DNA from: Flectobacillus sp.
GTDB taxonomy: Bacteria > Bacteroidota > Bacteroidia > Cytophagales > Spirosomataceae
Assembly: GCA_029865665.1 (NCBI GenBank)
Contig: JARXAV010000234.1
Span: forward strand, 1-5,450
Direction: 5' to 3'
Length of the DNA: 5,450 bases
Part shown: piece after piece, positions 1 through 5,108 of the stretch
Layout: every line of letters starts with the position of its first letter
Numbering within the stretch: the stretch's first letter is position 1
Notes under the pieces: generated by a model
The model's input: only the letters and a program-made list of their open reading frames with translations
Told to the model about the DNA's origin: nothing
Database searches by the model: none
Program-made: the position numbers and the translations under genes

Positions 1-152
1 GTAAGGGTCTTTTGTAAACGCTCACCAGCTTCCCCATAACCAAGTCGAATTTCGAGCGGTTCTTCCACAACCACCAAGTCTGGGAGAATTTGACTTGGGT
101 GGTCTGCACTTATACTGTTTTTTTTAACGATTACGGGTGAAACTGATAACAT
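1..152 (-). CDS. fdhD: FdhD, formate dehydrogenase accessory sulfurtransferase (N-terminal part, cut by window edge)
   Basis: An open frame begins with ATG at 152 and reads leftward for 50 codons to the edge without a stop. The start gives MLSVSPVIVKK, followed by the segment VVVEEPLEIRLGYG. The EEPLEIR stretch is the hallmark N-terminal motif of FdhD. The family passes sulfur from the cysteine desulfurase IscS to the molybdenum bis-MGD cofactor, which activates cytoplasmic formate dehydrogenases. The catalytic CxxC-type motif lies further downstream and is outside the window, so intactness cannot be judged. The gene is divergent from the CvfB-like gene, with 72 bases between the two starts. 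A perfect TAnnTTTG box (TAAATTTG, minus strand, 209-202) lies about 50 bases upstream, without a matching TTG at the right distance. Identification rests on the motif alone but is specific. Confidence 0.88.
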   Translation of the reverse strand, partial: MLSVSPVIVKKNSISADHPSQILPDLVVVEEPLEIRLGYGEAGERLQKTL

Positions 153-201
153 TCGATTAGATTGTTAGATTTTATTGCAATTTTGTACCAAGTTAAAAAA
201 A

Positions 202-209
202 CAAATTTA
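202..209 (-). promoter_or_regulatory. Candidate -7 promoter box for fdhD
   Basis: Read on the minus strand this is TAAATTTG, an exact match to the Bacteroidota -7 consensus TAnnTTTG. It lies about 50 bases before the fdhD start. No TTG is seen about 20 bases upstream, where the first codons of the divergent gene lie, so only half of the promoter is supported. Confidence 0.35.
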
Positions 210-224
210 TTAACGCTTTTTATT

Positions 225-1112
225 ATGGATAAAGAAACATTAAAAGACGACTTTGAACTGAGCGATCGCAACAAACCGATGCAGGTCGAATTAGGAAAAT
301 ATAATCGCTTAACTGTTATTAAAGAATTAGACTTCGGGCTTTACTTAGATGGGTATGAAGACGAAATTTTAATTCCTCGTGTCTATGTTCCTGAAGGCAC
401 TCAAATCGGTGATGAACTAGAGGTATTTGTTTATCGTGATTCTGAAGATCGTCTGATTGCAACCACACTAAAACCCTATGCGATTGTTGGAGAGTTTGCC
501 TTCTTGAAAGCAAGGGATGTAAGCCCAAGTGGTGTCTTTTTAGATTGGGGCTTAATGAAGGATTTGTTAGTTCCTTTTGGAGAGCAGTCACACAAGATGG
601 CTGTGGGACGTTCGTACCTCGTGTACATCTACGTGGACGAACAAACCGAACGAATTGTGGCTTCAGCGAAATTAGACAAATTCTTATCGGAGGATATTTC
701 AGGATTAGCCGAAGGGCAGGAAGTAACCTTGCTTCCTTATGAATACACCGACTTAGGAATGAAAGCTCTTGTAAACGAACAATACACAGGAGTCATTTAT
801 AAGAATGAAGTATTCAAAACTATTCCGCTAGGAGAACGTACACAGGGCTTTATCAAGAAAATTAGAACCGATGGTAAATTAGATTTGAGCCTAGAGAAGC
901 AAGGATATGACCGTATTGACAAATCGAAATCTGAAATTTTTAATTTACTGGTAGCTTCTGGAGGATTCTTACCGTTCTCAGATAAGACTGATGCAGGTCT
1001 TATTTACGAGACATTTCAGATGTCAAAAAAGGATTTCAAAAAAGCGATTGGAGGATTATTTAGAGATAAAAGAATCAACATCCAAGAAGACGGGATTTAC
1101 ATTAGTAAATAA
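225..1112 (+). CDS. CvfB-like S1-domain RNA-binding protein
   Basis: The 295-residue product matches the CvfB/YitL family: tandem S1-type OB folds followed by a C-terminal winged helix. Starting from ATG 225, S1-like segments lie at about residues 20-82 (GKYNRLTVIKELDFGLYLDG), 84-150 (GEFAFLKARDVSPSGVFLDW) and 155-225 (ending in GKLDLSLEKQGYDR). A winged-helix segment (LPFSDKTDAGLIYETFQMSK) occupies about 245-295. Family members bind RNA; in Staphylococcus aureus CvfB influences virulence-gene expression, but the role in Bacteroidota is not settled. The frame is open further upstream to a TTG at 162, which I reject because that would overlap the fdhD promoter region. ATG 279 (MQVELGKYN) is a serious alternative, since relatives usually begin just before the GKYN motif. 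Length is normal and no damage is visible. No terminator was found after the stop. Confidence 0.85.
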   Translation: MDKETLKDDFELSDRNKPMQVELGKYNRLTVIKELDFGLYLDGYEDEILIPRVYVPEGTQIGDELEVFVYRDSEDRLIATTLKPYAIVGEFAFLKARDVSPSGVFLDWGLMKDLLVPFGEQSHKMAVGRSYLVYIYVDEQTERIVASAKLDKFLSEDISGLAEGQEVTLLPYEYTDLGMKALVNEQYTGVIYKNEVFKTIPLGERTQGFIKKIRTDGKLDLSLEKQGYDRIDKSKSEIFNLLVASGGFLPFSDKTDAGLIYETFQMSKKDFKKAIGGLFRDKRINIQEDGIYISK

Positions 1113-1322
1113 GACGCTTACAACATAAGTAAACTATCCAAAATACAATTACGCACAAAAGTAAATCAATTAGACTATAATTTACAATTCGCTGAAAGTC
1201 ATATTGATTTACTTTTGTAAACATCAAAATTCAGCCATCTTTTGTTAAATTAAAGTTTACACTATCTTGTAATATTCATAAATGTAAATTACTTTTGTAT
1301 ATCACAAAAAACAACGATTTAC
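1113..1322 (+). promoter_or_regulatory. Intergenic regulatory region packed with TTTAC/GTAAA half-sites
   Basis: In 210 bases there are eight TTTAC or GTAAA words, at 1129, 1161, 1181, 1208, 1217, 1256, 1284 and 1318; roughly one would be expected at this base composition. The pair at 1208-1221 forms the dyad TTTAC-TTTT-GTAAA. A perfect 16-base inverted repeat, ACAAAAGTAAATCAAT at 1155-1170 and its complement at 1203-1218, spans 32 bases. The layout suggests operators for a dimeric regulator. The XRE gene directly downstream is the natural candidate for autoregulation (inference). Confidence 0.5.
1267..1297 (+). promoter_or_regulatory. Bacteroidota-type promoter of the XRE gene (TTG-N20-TACTTTTG)
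   Basis: TTG at 1267-1269 and TACTTTTG at 1290-1297 are separated by 20 bases. This matches the -33 TTG / -7 TAnnTTTG promoter class used by the Bacteroidota primary sigma factor. Transcription would begin around 1301-1304 and give a leader of about 20 bases. The -7 box overlaps a degenerate TAC-TTTT-GTA dyad, so a bound repressor would block it. A second TACTTTTG at 1210-1217 lies inside the TTTAC-N4-GTAAA dyad but lacks a good -33 element. Confidence 0.6.
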
Positions 1323-1799
1323 ATGGACGAATTGAATAAAAAGATAGAACAAATTATCCTAGAAAAAGGATACACTCCGAGTTATTTTGCAGATGCAATT
1401 GGCGTACAAAGAAGCAGTATTTCACACATATTAAGTGGAAGAAATAAGCCGAGCCTAGACATCATTCAGAAGATATTAAAGGTATTTCCAGATATTGATA
1501 GAGACTGGTTATTGTTCGATTCAGAGGAACAAGTTACTCCAACAACGAACTATGCTCCTCCTGTTTCGATGCCCAATAACAATGGAAATCGTTTTCCTCA
1601 GGAGCAATTTTACGATGAGATAAACGAGCCTTTACCCGTAAATCAGGGAAGACAACAGTATGAGCAAGCGATTCCAGTACGTAAAAAATACGATCGCCCA
1701 ATGGCTGCGTCTTCAGGTTTAGGTAGTGGTGAAAAGCAAATTGAACGCATCCTTGTATTCTATACAGATGGCACTTTCACCGAAAGTAGACCTATCTAA
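1323..1799 (+). CDS. XRE-family helix-turn-helix transcriptional regulator
   Basis: The 158-residue protein has an N-terminal Cro/CI-type HTH at about residues 5-65. YFADAIGVQRSSISHILSGR contains the turn and recognition helix, and NKPSLDIIQKILKVFPDI supplies the following helices. This SGRNKPSLDxIQKIL pattern is typical of a Bacteroidota group of small XRE regulators. Residues 66-135 are a low-complexity linker rich in Asn, Gln and Pro. The last 22 residues (EKQIERILVFYTDGTFTESR) form a compact conserved-looking tail that could mediate dimerisation or ligand contact (inference). The start at 1323 follows a strong promoter by about 20 bases and has no Shine-Dalgarno, as is common in this phylum. 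The gene stands alone, between an operator-like region and its own terminator. Its targets are unknown; upstream dyads suggest it controls itself. No sign of prophage or plasmid maintenance genes nearby. Confidence 0.88.
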   Translation: MDELNKKIEQIILEKGYTPSYFADAIGVQRSSISHILSGRNKPSLDIIQKILKVFPDIDRDWLLFDSEEQVTPTTNYAPPVSMPNNNGNRFPQEQFYDEINEPLPVNQGRQQYEQAIPVRKKYDRPMAASSGLGSGEKQIERILVFYTDGTFTESRPI

Positions 1800-1827
1800 G
1801 TTCACGAAACAAGAAGTTTTTTATCCT

Positions 1828-1866
1828 AAAAAGGGAGGAATCGGACAACGGTTTCTCCCTTTTTTA
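1828..1866 (+). terminator. Rho-independent terminator of the XRE gene
   Basis: AAAAAGGGAG (1828-1837) pairs perfectly with CTCCCTTTTT (1855-1864) around a 17-base loop, with the U-run forming the 3' arm and tail. It lies about 30 bases after the XRE stop codon. Confidence 0.8.
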
Positions 1867-2092
1867 ATGAGAATATAGGGGAGGCATAGCGTACTAGATG
1901 GGGTATTTTATAGATAAAAAGAGGGGAGAATAGTTAGTTTACATCCTTCAATTACTTCTTAATAGGGTAGGACTTTAGTAAGTAATTCTATTTTTTGAGA
2001 ATAGGAGTCCTTAAATTAGATATAACAGCCTATAGGTTGACAAATGACTTATCGTAGCTAAAATCGGCAAGAAAAAACGAAATAGGGTGCAA

Positions 2093-2106
2093 TTTACTAT
2101 TGTAAA
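2093..2106. promoter_or_regulatory. Operator-like dyad TTTAC-N4-GTAAA
   Basis: TTTAC-TATT-GTAAA, flanked by A and T so that the arms are six bases each. It has the same arms and spacing as the dyad at 1208-1221 upstream of the XRE gene. A related, wider-spaced pair, ATTTACAA (2142-2149) with TTGTAAAT (2163-2170), lies 36 bases further on. Binding by the XRE protein is inference. Confidence 0.4.
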
Positions 2107-2220
2107 TCATATAATATCGTTATTCTATACTTGTTTTTCGAATTTACAATCAATTAAAACATTTGTAAATCAAATTCTATGCTTACTATATATTTATCTT
2201 CTTTTTTAGTGATAACACCC

Positions 2221-2274
2221 TGATTATCAAAATATTAACAAATGTTTCACGTGAATATAACTACTTGATAATGA
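2221..2274. promoter_or_regulatory. parS-like palindrome inside a larger inverted repeat
   Basis: TGTTTCACGTGAATAT at 2243-2258 matches 13 of 16 positions of the bacterial ParB-binding consensus TGTTTCACGTGAAACA. The left half and the central CACGTG are perfect, and the three mismatches are all at the right end. It is framed by TGATTATCAA (2221-2230) and TTGATAATGA (2265-2274), which are complementary at 9 of 10 positions. No parA or parB gene is in the window. A site for another regulator is the main alternative. Confidence 0.4.
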
Positions 2275-2468
2275 GATAGTTATGTAAACTGTATGAGAAT
2301 CGATTATTTGCTCCCGAAATTGGGTACTATTCAGGATATTCGATTGTCATTTTTTGATTTTTCACTGCTTGATTTACGATTTTGTAAGAATATCGGTAAC
2401 TTGCACAGCAATACTAAGAATCTATTTTTTTAGATTTAGAAACGTTAAAAATCAACTAATCAATCCTC

Positions 2469-2936
2469 ATGCAGTTATTAGACTCCTTAAATCAAGTAGC
2501 AGAATTCCATCATACATTCAAAGCTCCTGTACTAACTAGTCCAGAAATCCCTTCTAAAGAACGTTGTGACCTTCGTGTAAGTCTTATCTCAGAAGAGCTA
2601 AAAGAACTCCAAGAAGCCATTGAAAACAAGGATATTGTTGAGATTGCTGATGCTCTTTGTGACATTCAATATGTCCTTTCTGGAGCTATTTTAGAGTTCG
2701 GAATGGGTGAAAAATTTGTAGAAATGTTCAATGAAGTTCATCGTTCTAACATGAGTAAAGCATGTTCTACTCTTGAAGAAGCGGAGCAAACAGTAGCTCA
2801 TTACCTTCAAAAAGATGGGACAGAAGCTGGTATTAAAGAGGATGGAGACAAGTTTTTGGTCTATCGTTTAAGCGATTCTAAGGTACTTAAATCAATTAAA
2901 TACTCGCCAGCAAACCTTGAATCTTTCTTAAAATAG
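2469..2936 (+). CDS. MazG/PRA-PH-type nucleoside triphosphate pyrophosphohydrolase
   Basis: The 155-residue product belongs to the all-alpha NTP pyrophosphatase superfamily (MazG, HisE-like). The magnesium-binding signature is intact: EExxE at residues 42-46 (SEELKELQEA) and ExxD at 58-61 (EIADALCD), with D65 following. The segment NEVHRSNMSK (88-97) is characteristic of the stand-alone phosphoribosyl-ATP pyrophosphohydrolase-like branch. Such enzymes hydrolyse an NTP or related nucleotide to the monophosphate and pyrophosphate, usually as cytosolic clean-up of non-canonical nucleotides. The exact substrate cannot be read from sequence, and with no his genes nearby a histidine-pathway role is not supported. 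The C-terminal 40 residues (KEDGDKFLVYR...) look like the usual family tail. ATG 2469 is the first in-frame start that keeps the N-terminal helix. The gene is monocistronic and followed by a strong terminator. Confidence 0.85.
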   Translation: MQLLDSLNQVAEFHHTFKAPVLTSPEIPSKERCDLRVSLISEELKELQEAIENKDIVEIADALCDIQYVLSGAILEFGMGEKFVEMFNEVHRSNMSKACSTLEEAEQTVAHYLQKDGTEAGIKEDGDKFLVYRLSDSKVLKSIKYSPANLESFLK

Positions 2937-2961
2937 GGAGGCTTATTCAGTCTTTATACAT

Positions 2962-3014
2962 AAAATGCCAGGGTATTTACTGATGCGTCAGCTAGTATTC
3001 TGGCATTTTTGTAT
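2962..3014 (+). terminator. Terminator of the pyrophosphohydrolase gene
   Basis: AAAATGCCAG (2962-2971) pairs perfectly with CTGGCATTTT (3000-3009), followed by further T residues. The long loop contains a second small hairpin, CTGA-TGCG-TCAG (2980-2991). The stem starts 25 bases after the stop codon. Confidence 0.85.
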
Positions 3015-3199
3015 CTTATTTTTTGGTAAAATTCATACATTTTGCTAAGATATTAAGACCTTCAACAAAGAGTTGTATCTACAAATACCCTAATTCATTT
3101 GTCATTTGTAGCACGTTATCTATCGAAATATTGCCTTTCCTGACAAGCATTCTGTTATTAAAATTGAGTACTAAGTACTACGACATATTTTACCACATA
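3015..3199. other. Intergenic host sequence left of the insertion element, no gene seen
   Basis: AT-rich sequence with no supported gene. It contains the inverted repeat CTACAAAT (3079-3086) / ATTTGTAG (3104-3111) and two adjacent AGTACT words (3167-3172, 3174-3179). It ends in ACCACATA (3192-3199), which I read as the left half of the target of the insertion element. Confidence 0.4.
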
Positions 3200-3238
3200 G
3201 GTGCTGTGTTAAAAAGCAACATAAATTGAGAAAAATAG

Positions 3239-3246
3239 TATCTTTG
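3239..3246 (+). promoter_or_regulatory. Plus-strand -7 box inside the right end of the element
   Basis: TATCTTTG is an exact match to TAnnTTTG. No TTG is seen at 19-21 bases upstream, so promoter strength is uncertain. Transcription would begin a few bases on, just before the two-hairpin segment 3256-3316. Confidence 0.35.
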
Positions 3247-3252
3247 TCTAAT

Positions 3253-3316
3253 AAAGCAGGGAATTTAGCCCATGCAGTTTAGGCAGGTCATGGTAAATGA
3301 ATCTGCCTAATTTTTT
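3253..3316 (+). ncRNA. Candidate small structured RNA convergent with the transposase
   Basis: The segment starts a few bases after a TATCTTTG box and contains two successive hairpins. The first is GCAGGG (3256-3261) against CCC-A-TGC (3269-3275). The second is the terminator TTAGGCAG/CTGCCTAA followed by six T residues. It is about 64 bases long and ends exactly at the transposase stop codon, so it does not overlap coding sequence. I recognise no RNA family. It could instead be only an inward-facing terminator with a chance -7 box. Confidence 0.3.
3279..3316 (+). terminator. Inward-facing terminator at the transposase 3' end
   Basis: TTAGGCAG (3279-3286) pairs perfectly with CTGCCTAA (3303-3310), followed by TTTTTT (3311-3316). 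The U-run is on the plus strand only, so it stops transcripts coming from the host side before they run antisense through the transposase. The last T residues overlap the transposase stop codon. Confidence 0.65.
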
Positions 3317-4343
3317 AAGCAGTTTTTTTAGTTGAATACTGTTCATCATACTTTTGATTATTCTTGAACAGGGTATAAATCAGTACTAATAGTTTTCTTT
3401 GAATTGCTACTGTACCTTTCATTTTAATATTGGTTTTATTAGCAATCGTTTGATAAGTATTTCTCATTTTAGGGTCATGTTGAGAGGCAGAAATTGCCGG
3501 AAAATAGAGCGTTTTTCTAATATGTTTATTACCTCTTTTTGAAATTCTAGTAGGGGCATTCAGAGATGTACCCGATTGTTTTTGTACTACATTGTATCCA
3601 GCGTAGCACACTAATTGTGAACGGGAATGGAATAAAGCAAAGCCATTGGTTTCTGCAACAATCGAGATGGCGGTAATAAAACCAACACCTTTGATGGTAC
3701 AGACATTATCTATGCGCTCTTTTAAGTTGGCATCGTTATCCATGATATTTTTCATGTCCTGCTCTATTTCTTGGATTTGTTCATCAATTAATGCTAAACG
3801 TTTCTTGATTCGTTCAAGCGTTTTTTGATCAGGCTCATGAGAATGTTTTAGAGCATGATGCTGGTTCTTAATGGCTGTCTGTTCGTCTTTCAAAGCACTT
3901 CGCTCTCTTGAAAGTTGTTTAAGAGTACGCATTTGAACCGAAGCTGGTATCCATAAACTCAGTTTACGTTCTACACCCATTTGTGCCAATACCTTTGCAT
4001 CTATCTCATCATTTTTAGATTTGATGTTAAGGCTTTCGGCATATTTCTTTGCTTGTTTTGCTAAAATCACACTGACTGACTTTTGGTTTTCATAAAGCCA
4101 GTAAGCCAGATTTTCATAATAAACGCCAGTGGCTTCCATCGTATAATGGATCGATATACTTGAATCAGTTAAAGATAAAAGCCAGTTTTCCATACTCTTA
4201 AAACCTGAAAGATTATTGGAAAAACTTTTAGTAGATTTTATCACTACCGATTGATCAAGCATCTTTTGGGCAATCGACACCATAAGGCTCGATTTACTAA
4301 TGTCAATACCAATATTTTGGCAAATAAGTTGATTGTTCATCAT
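3315..4343 (-). CDS. IS110-family DEDD transposase/recombinase
   Basis: The 342-residue protein has the two-domain IS110 layout. The N-terminal RuvC-like DEDD domain shows D14 (IGIDISK), E70 (YTMEATGVYY), and D112 and D115 (KNDEIDAKVLA), so all four acidic residues are present. A charged helical region follows at about 135-210. The C-terminal Transposase_20 domain has a helix-hairpin-helix (IKGVGFITAISIV, about 217-229) and the serine motif CYAGYNVVQKQSG, where S257 is the likely catalytic serine, then SKRGNKHIRKTLY. These recombinases form circular intermediates and insert at sites chosen by a bridge RNA encoded next to the gene. Two adjacent ATGs (4343 and 4340) serve as possible starts. 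The reading frame is intact from end to end, so the element may be active. A -7 box without a -33 box lies upstream at 4557-4550. Confidence 0.93.
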   Translation of the reverse strand: MMNNQLICQNIGIDISKSSLMVSIAQKMLDQSVVIKSTKSFSNNLSGFKSMENWLLSLTDSSISIHYTMEATGVYYENLAYWLYENQKSVSVILAKQAKKYAESLNIKSKNDEIDAKVLAQMGVERKLSLWIPASVQMRTLKQLSRERSALKDEQTAIKNQHHALKHSHEPDQKTLERIKKRLALIDEQIQEIEQDMKNIMDNDANLKERIDNVCTIKGVGFITAISIVAETNGFALFHSRSQLVCYAGYNVVQKQSGTSLNAPTRISKRGNKHIRKTLYFPAISASQHDPKMRNTYQTIANKTNIKMKGTVAIQRKLLVLIYTLFKNNQKYDEQYSTKKTA

Positions 4344-4369
4344 TTTGAAATAAGATTAATGTCTTTACT

Positions 4370-4515
4370 CGTGACTTATGCTGACTACGCTCCATCATGG
4401 AGGTGTCTTAAGTGCTGTTCTGACTTGCTGAATGAAAAATGGGGAAAACTATGTGAGTACATATTCTGTTTTAAAGAATTGTTTAGTTACACATCCCTCT
4501 CATTTTTCAACAGTA
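4370..4515 (-). ncRNA. Candidate bridge RNA of the IS110 element
   Basis: Read on the minus strand, two domains are visible. Domain 1 is closed by UGAAAAAUG (4509-4501) with CAUUUUUCA (4441-4433) and capped by AUUCU/AGAAU (4479-4475 with 4467-4463). Domain 2 is built from ACUUA/UAAGU (4413-4409 with 4378-4374), GAC/GUC (4407-4405 with 4385-4383) and CUCCAU/AUGGAG (4402-4397 with 4395-4390). The loops contain likely guides. GGGAUGUGUA (4497-4488) and UCACAUA (4456-4450) match the left and right target halves; ACAGCACUUA (4418-4409) and AGCAUA (4382-4377) match the element's two ends. Target guides in the first domain and donor guides in the second is the order known for IS621-type bridge RNAs. 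Several pairs are G-U wobbles, one position in the left target guide mismatches, and exact RNA ends are not visible. Confidence 0.6.
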
Positions 4516-4549
4516 ATTTAACTTTATTTCTCTAATTTTAATTCTTTTT

Positions 4550-4557
4550 CAAACATA
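4550..4557 (-). promoter_or_regulatory. -7 box at the transposase-proximal tip of the element
   Basis: On the minus strand this is TATGTTTG, an exact TAnnTTTG box starting at the inferred first base of the element. No TTG lies about 20 bases upstream in the flanking repeat. In a circular form the other end would supply TTG (minus strand, 3219-3217) 17 bases upstream, so the promoter may be complete only in the excised circle, as known for IS110 relatives. The spacer is slightly short for the class. Confidence 0.4.
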
Positions 4558-4558
4558 C

Positions 4559-5092
4559 GAGTTTCACAGAGATTTTTTCTTTGTGTGTCTTTGTGGTTCT
4601 CCGTGCCACTTAGTGGTATAACTATTCCACAGAGTTCCGCAAAGGGTCTCAGAGTTTCACAGAGATTTTCTCTTTGTGTGTCTTTGTGGTTCTCCGTGCA
4701 ACTCAGTGGTATAACTATTCCACGTAGTTCCGCAAAGAGTCTCAGAGTTTCACAGAGATTTTCTCTTTGTGTGTCTTTGTGGTTCTCCGTGCAATTCAGT
4801 GGTATAACTATTCCACGTAGTTCCGAAAGAGTCTCAGAGTTTCACAGAGTTTTTTTCTTTGTGTGTCTTTGTGGTTCTCCGTGCAACTCGGTGGTATAAC
4901 TATTCCACAGAGTTCCGCAAAGAGTCTCAGAGTTTCACAGAGTTTTTTTCCTTTGCGTACCTCTGCGGTTCTCCGTGTAACTCGGTGGCATAAATTTCAT
5001 AGAGTTCCACAAAGAGCCTCAGAGCTTCACAGAGATTTTATCTTTGTGGTTCTCCGTGCACCTCAGTGGTATAAACACCTCAGCGGTATAAA
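4559..5092 (+). repeat. Tandem array of about six ~93-bp palindrome-bearing repeats
   Basis: Units begin with GAGTTTCACAGAG (GAGCTTCACAGAG in the last) at 4559, 4652, 4745, 4837, 4930 and 5022, giving lengths of 93, 93, 92, 93, 92 and about 71. Units 1-4 are nearly identical; unit 5 has many substitutions and unit 6 lacks about 10 bases (the TGTGTCTTTG part). Each unit holds the hairpin CACAGAGA-TTTT-type loop-CTCTTTGTG and the inverted pair GTGG...CCAC around TATAACTATT, plus CCACAGAG and CTTTGTGG words. This resembles the dispersed CACAGAG/CTCTGTG palindromic repeats I know from intergenic regions of several bacterial genomes. Function unknown; no coding potential is credible. Confidence 0.92.
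5059..5092 (+). repeat. 17-bp direct tandem duplication at the array's right end
   Basis: CACCTCAGTGGTATAAA (5059-5075) is followed at once by CACCTCAGCGGTATAAA (5076-5092), differing at one base. It duplicates the GGTATAA part of the last degenerate unit. Confidence 0.85.
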
Positions 5093-5108
5093 AGAAGTTC
5101 AACCCGAT

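Larger units (their letters stand above)
1867..2468. other. Gene-free AT-rich stretch with dyads and a parS-like site
   Basis: No convincing gene is seen on either strand in about 600 bases. The stretch holds seven more TTTAC/GTAAA words (1938, 2093, 2102, 2143, 2165, 2284, 2373) and the hairpin AGGACT (1969-1974) / AGTCCT (2006-2011) with an inner CTATT/AATAG pair. It also holds the 8-base palindrome CCTATAGG (2029-2036) and a parS-like palindrome, listed separately. A degenerate promoter for the downstream gene (TTG 2354-2356, N20, CGATTTTG 2377-2384) overlaps a TTTAC-N6-GTAAG dyad at 2373-2388. Confidence 0.5.
3200..4557 (-). mobile_element. IS110-family insertion element, about 1358 bp
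   Basis: One transposase gene is preceded by about 210 bases, and followed by about 115 bases, of non-coding sequence. There are no terminal inverted repeats and no clear target duplication, as usual for IS110. The ends are inferred, not given by a repeat: ACATA occurs at 3195-3199 and at 4553-4557, and guide segments in the upstream RNA pair with both sides of each copy around a shared TA core (3198-3199 and 4556-4557). The resulting length lies within the family's usual size range. Sliding the ends by the core length makes no difference to the sequence. The structured RNA upstream of the transposase fits the IS110 subgroup rather than IS1111, whose RNA is downstream. Confidence 0.7.

Noticed and set aside
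2037..2062. Sigma-70-like promoter TTGACA-N16-TAAAAT
   Set aside because: Bacteroidota do not use this consensus as their main promoter, and no gene starts within a reasonable distance downstream.
2293..2433. 46-codon plus-strand frame starting MRIDYLLPKLG
   Set aside because: It has no supporting promoter or recognised family, and an open frame of this length is not surprising at this AT content. It is the best small-ORF candidate in the gap if expression data showed translation.
1867..2468. Chromosomal replication origin
   Set aside because: Despite AT-richness and a parS-like site, no cluster of TTATCCACA-type DnaA boxes is present and no dnaA or dnaN gene adjoins.
2354..2539. 61-codon plus-strand frame before and into the pyrophosphohydrolase gene
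   Set aside because: It overlaps the well-supported pyrophosphohydrolase start in another frame, and its composition is not protein-like.
3023..3229. 68-codon plus-strand frame, and a broken minus-strand frame (NGLVRKGNISIDNV-like text) in the same place
   Set aside because: The plus frame starts with TTG inside the terminator tail and crosses the inferred end of the insertion element. The minus-strand reading is interrupted by several stops and matches nothing I recognise, so a pseudogene call is not supported.
3279..3310. Possible signal recognition particle RNA hairpin (GGCAGGTCATGG segment)
   Set aside because: The conserved AGCA side of the SRP symmetric loop and the GGAA-type tetraloop context are missing; a terminator hairpin explains it better.
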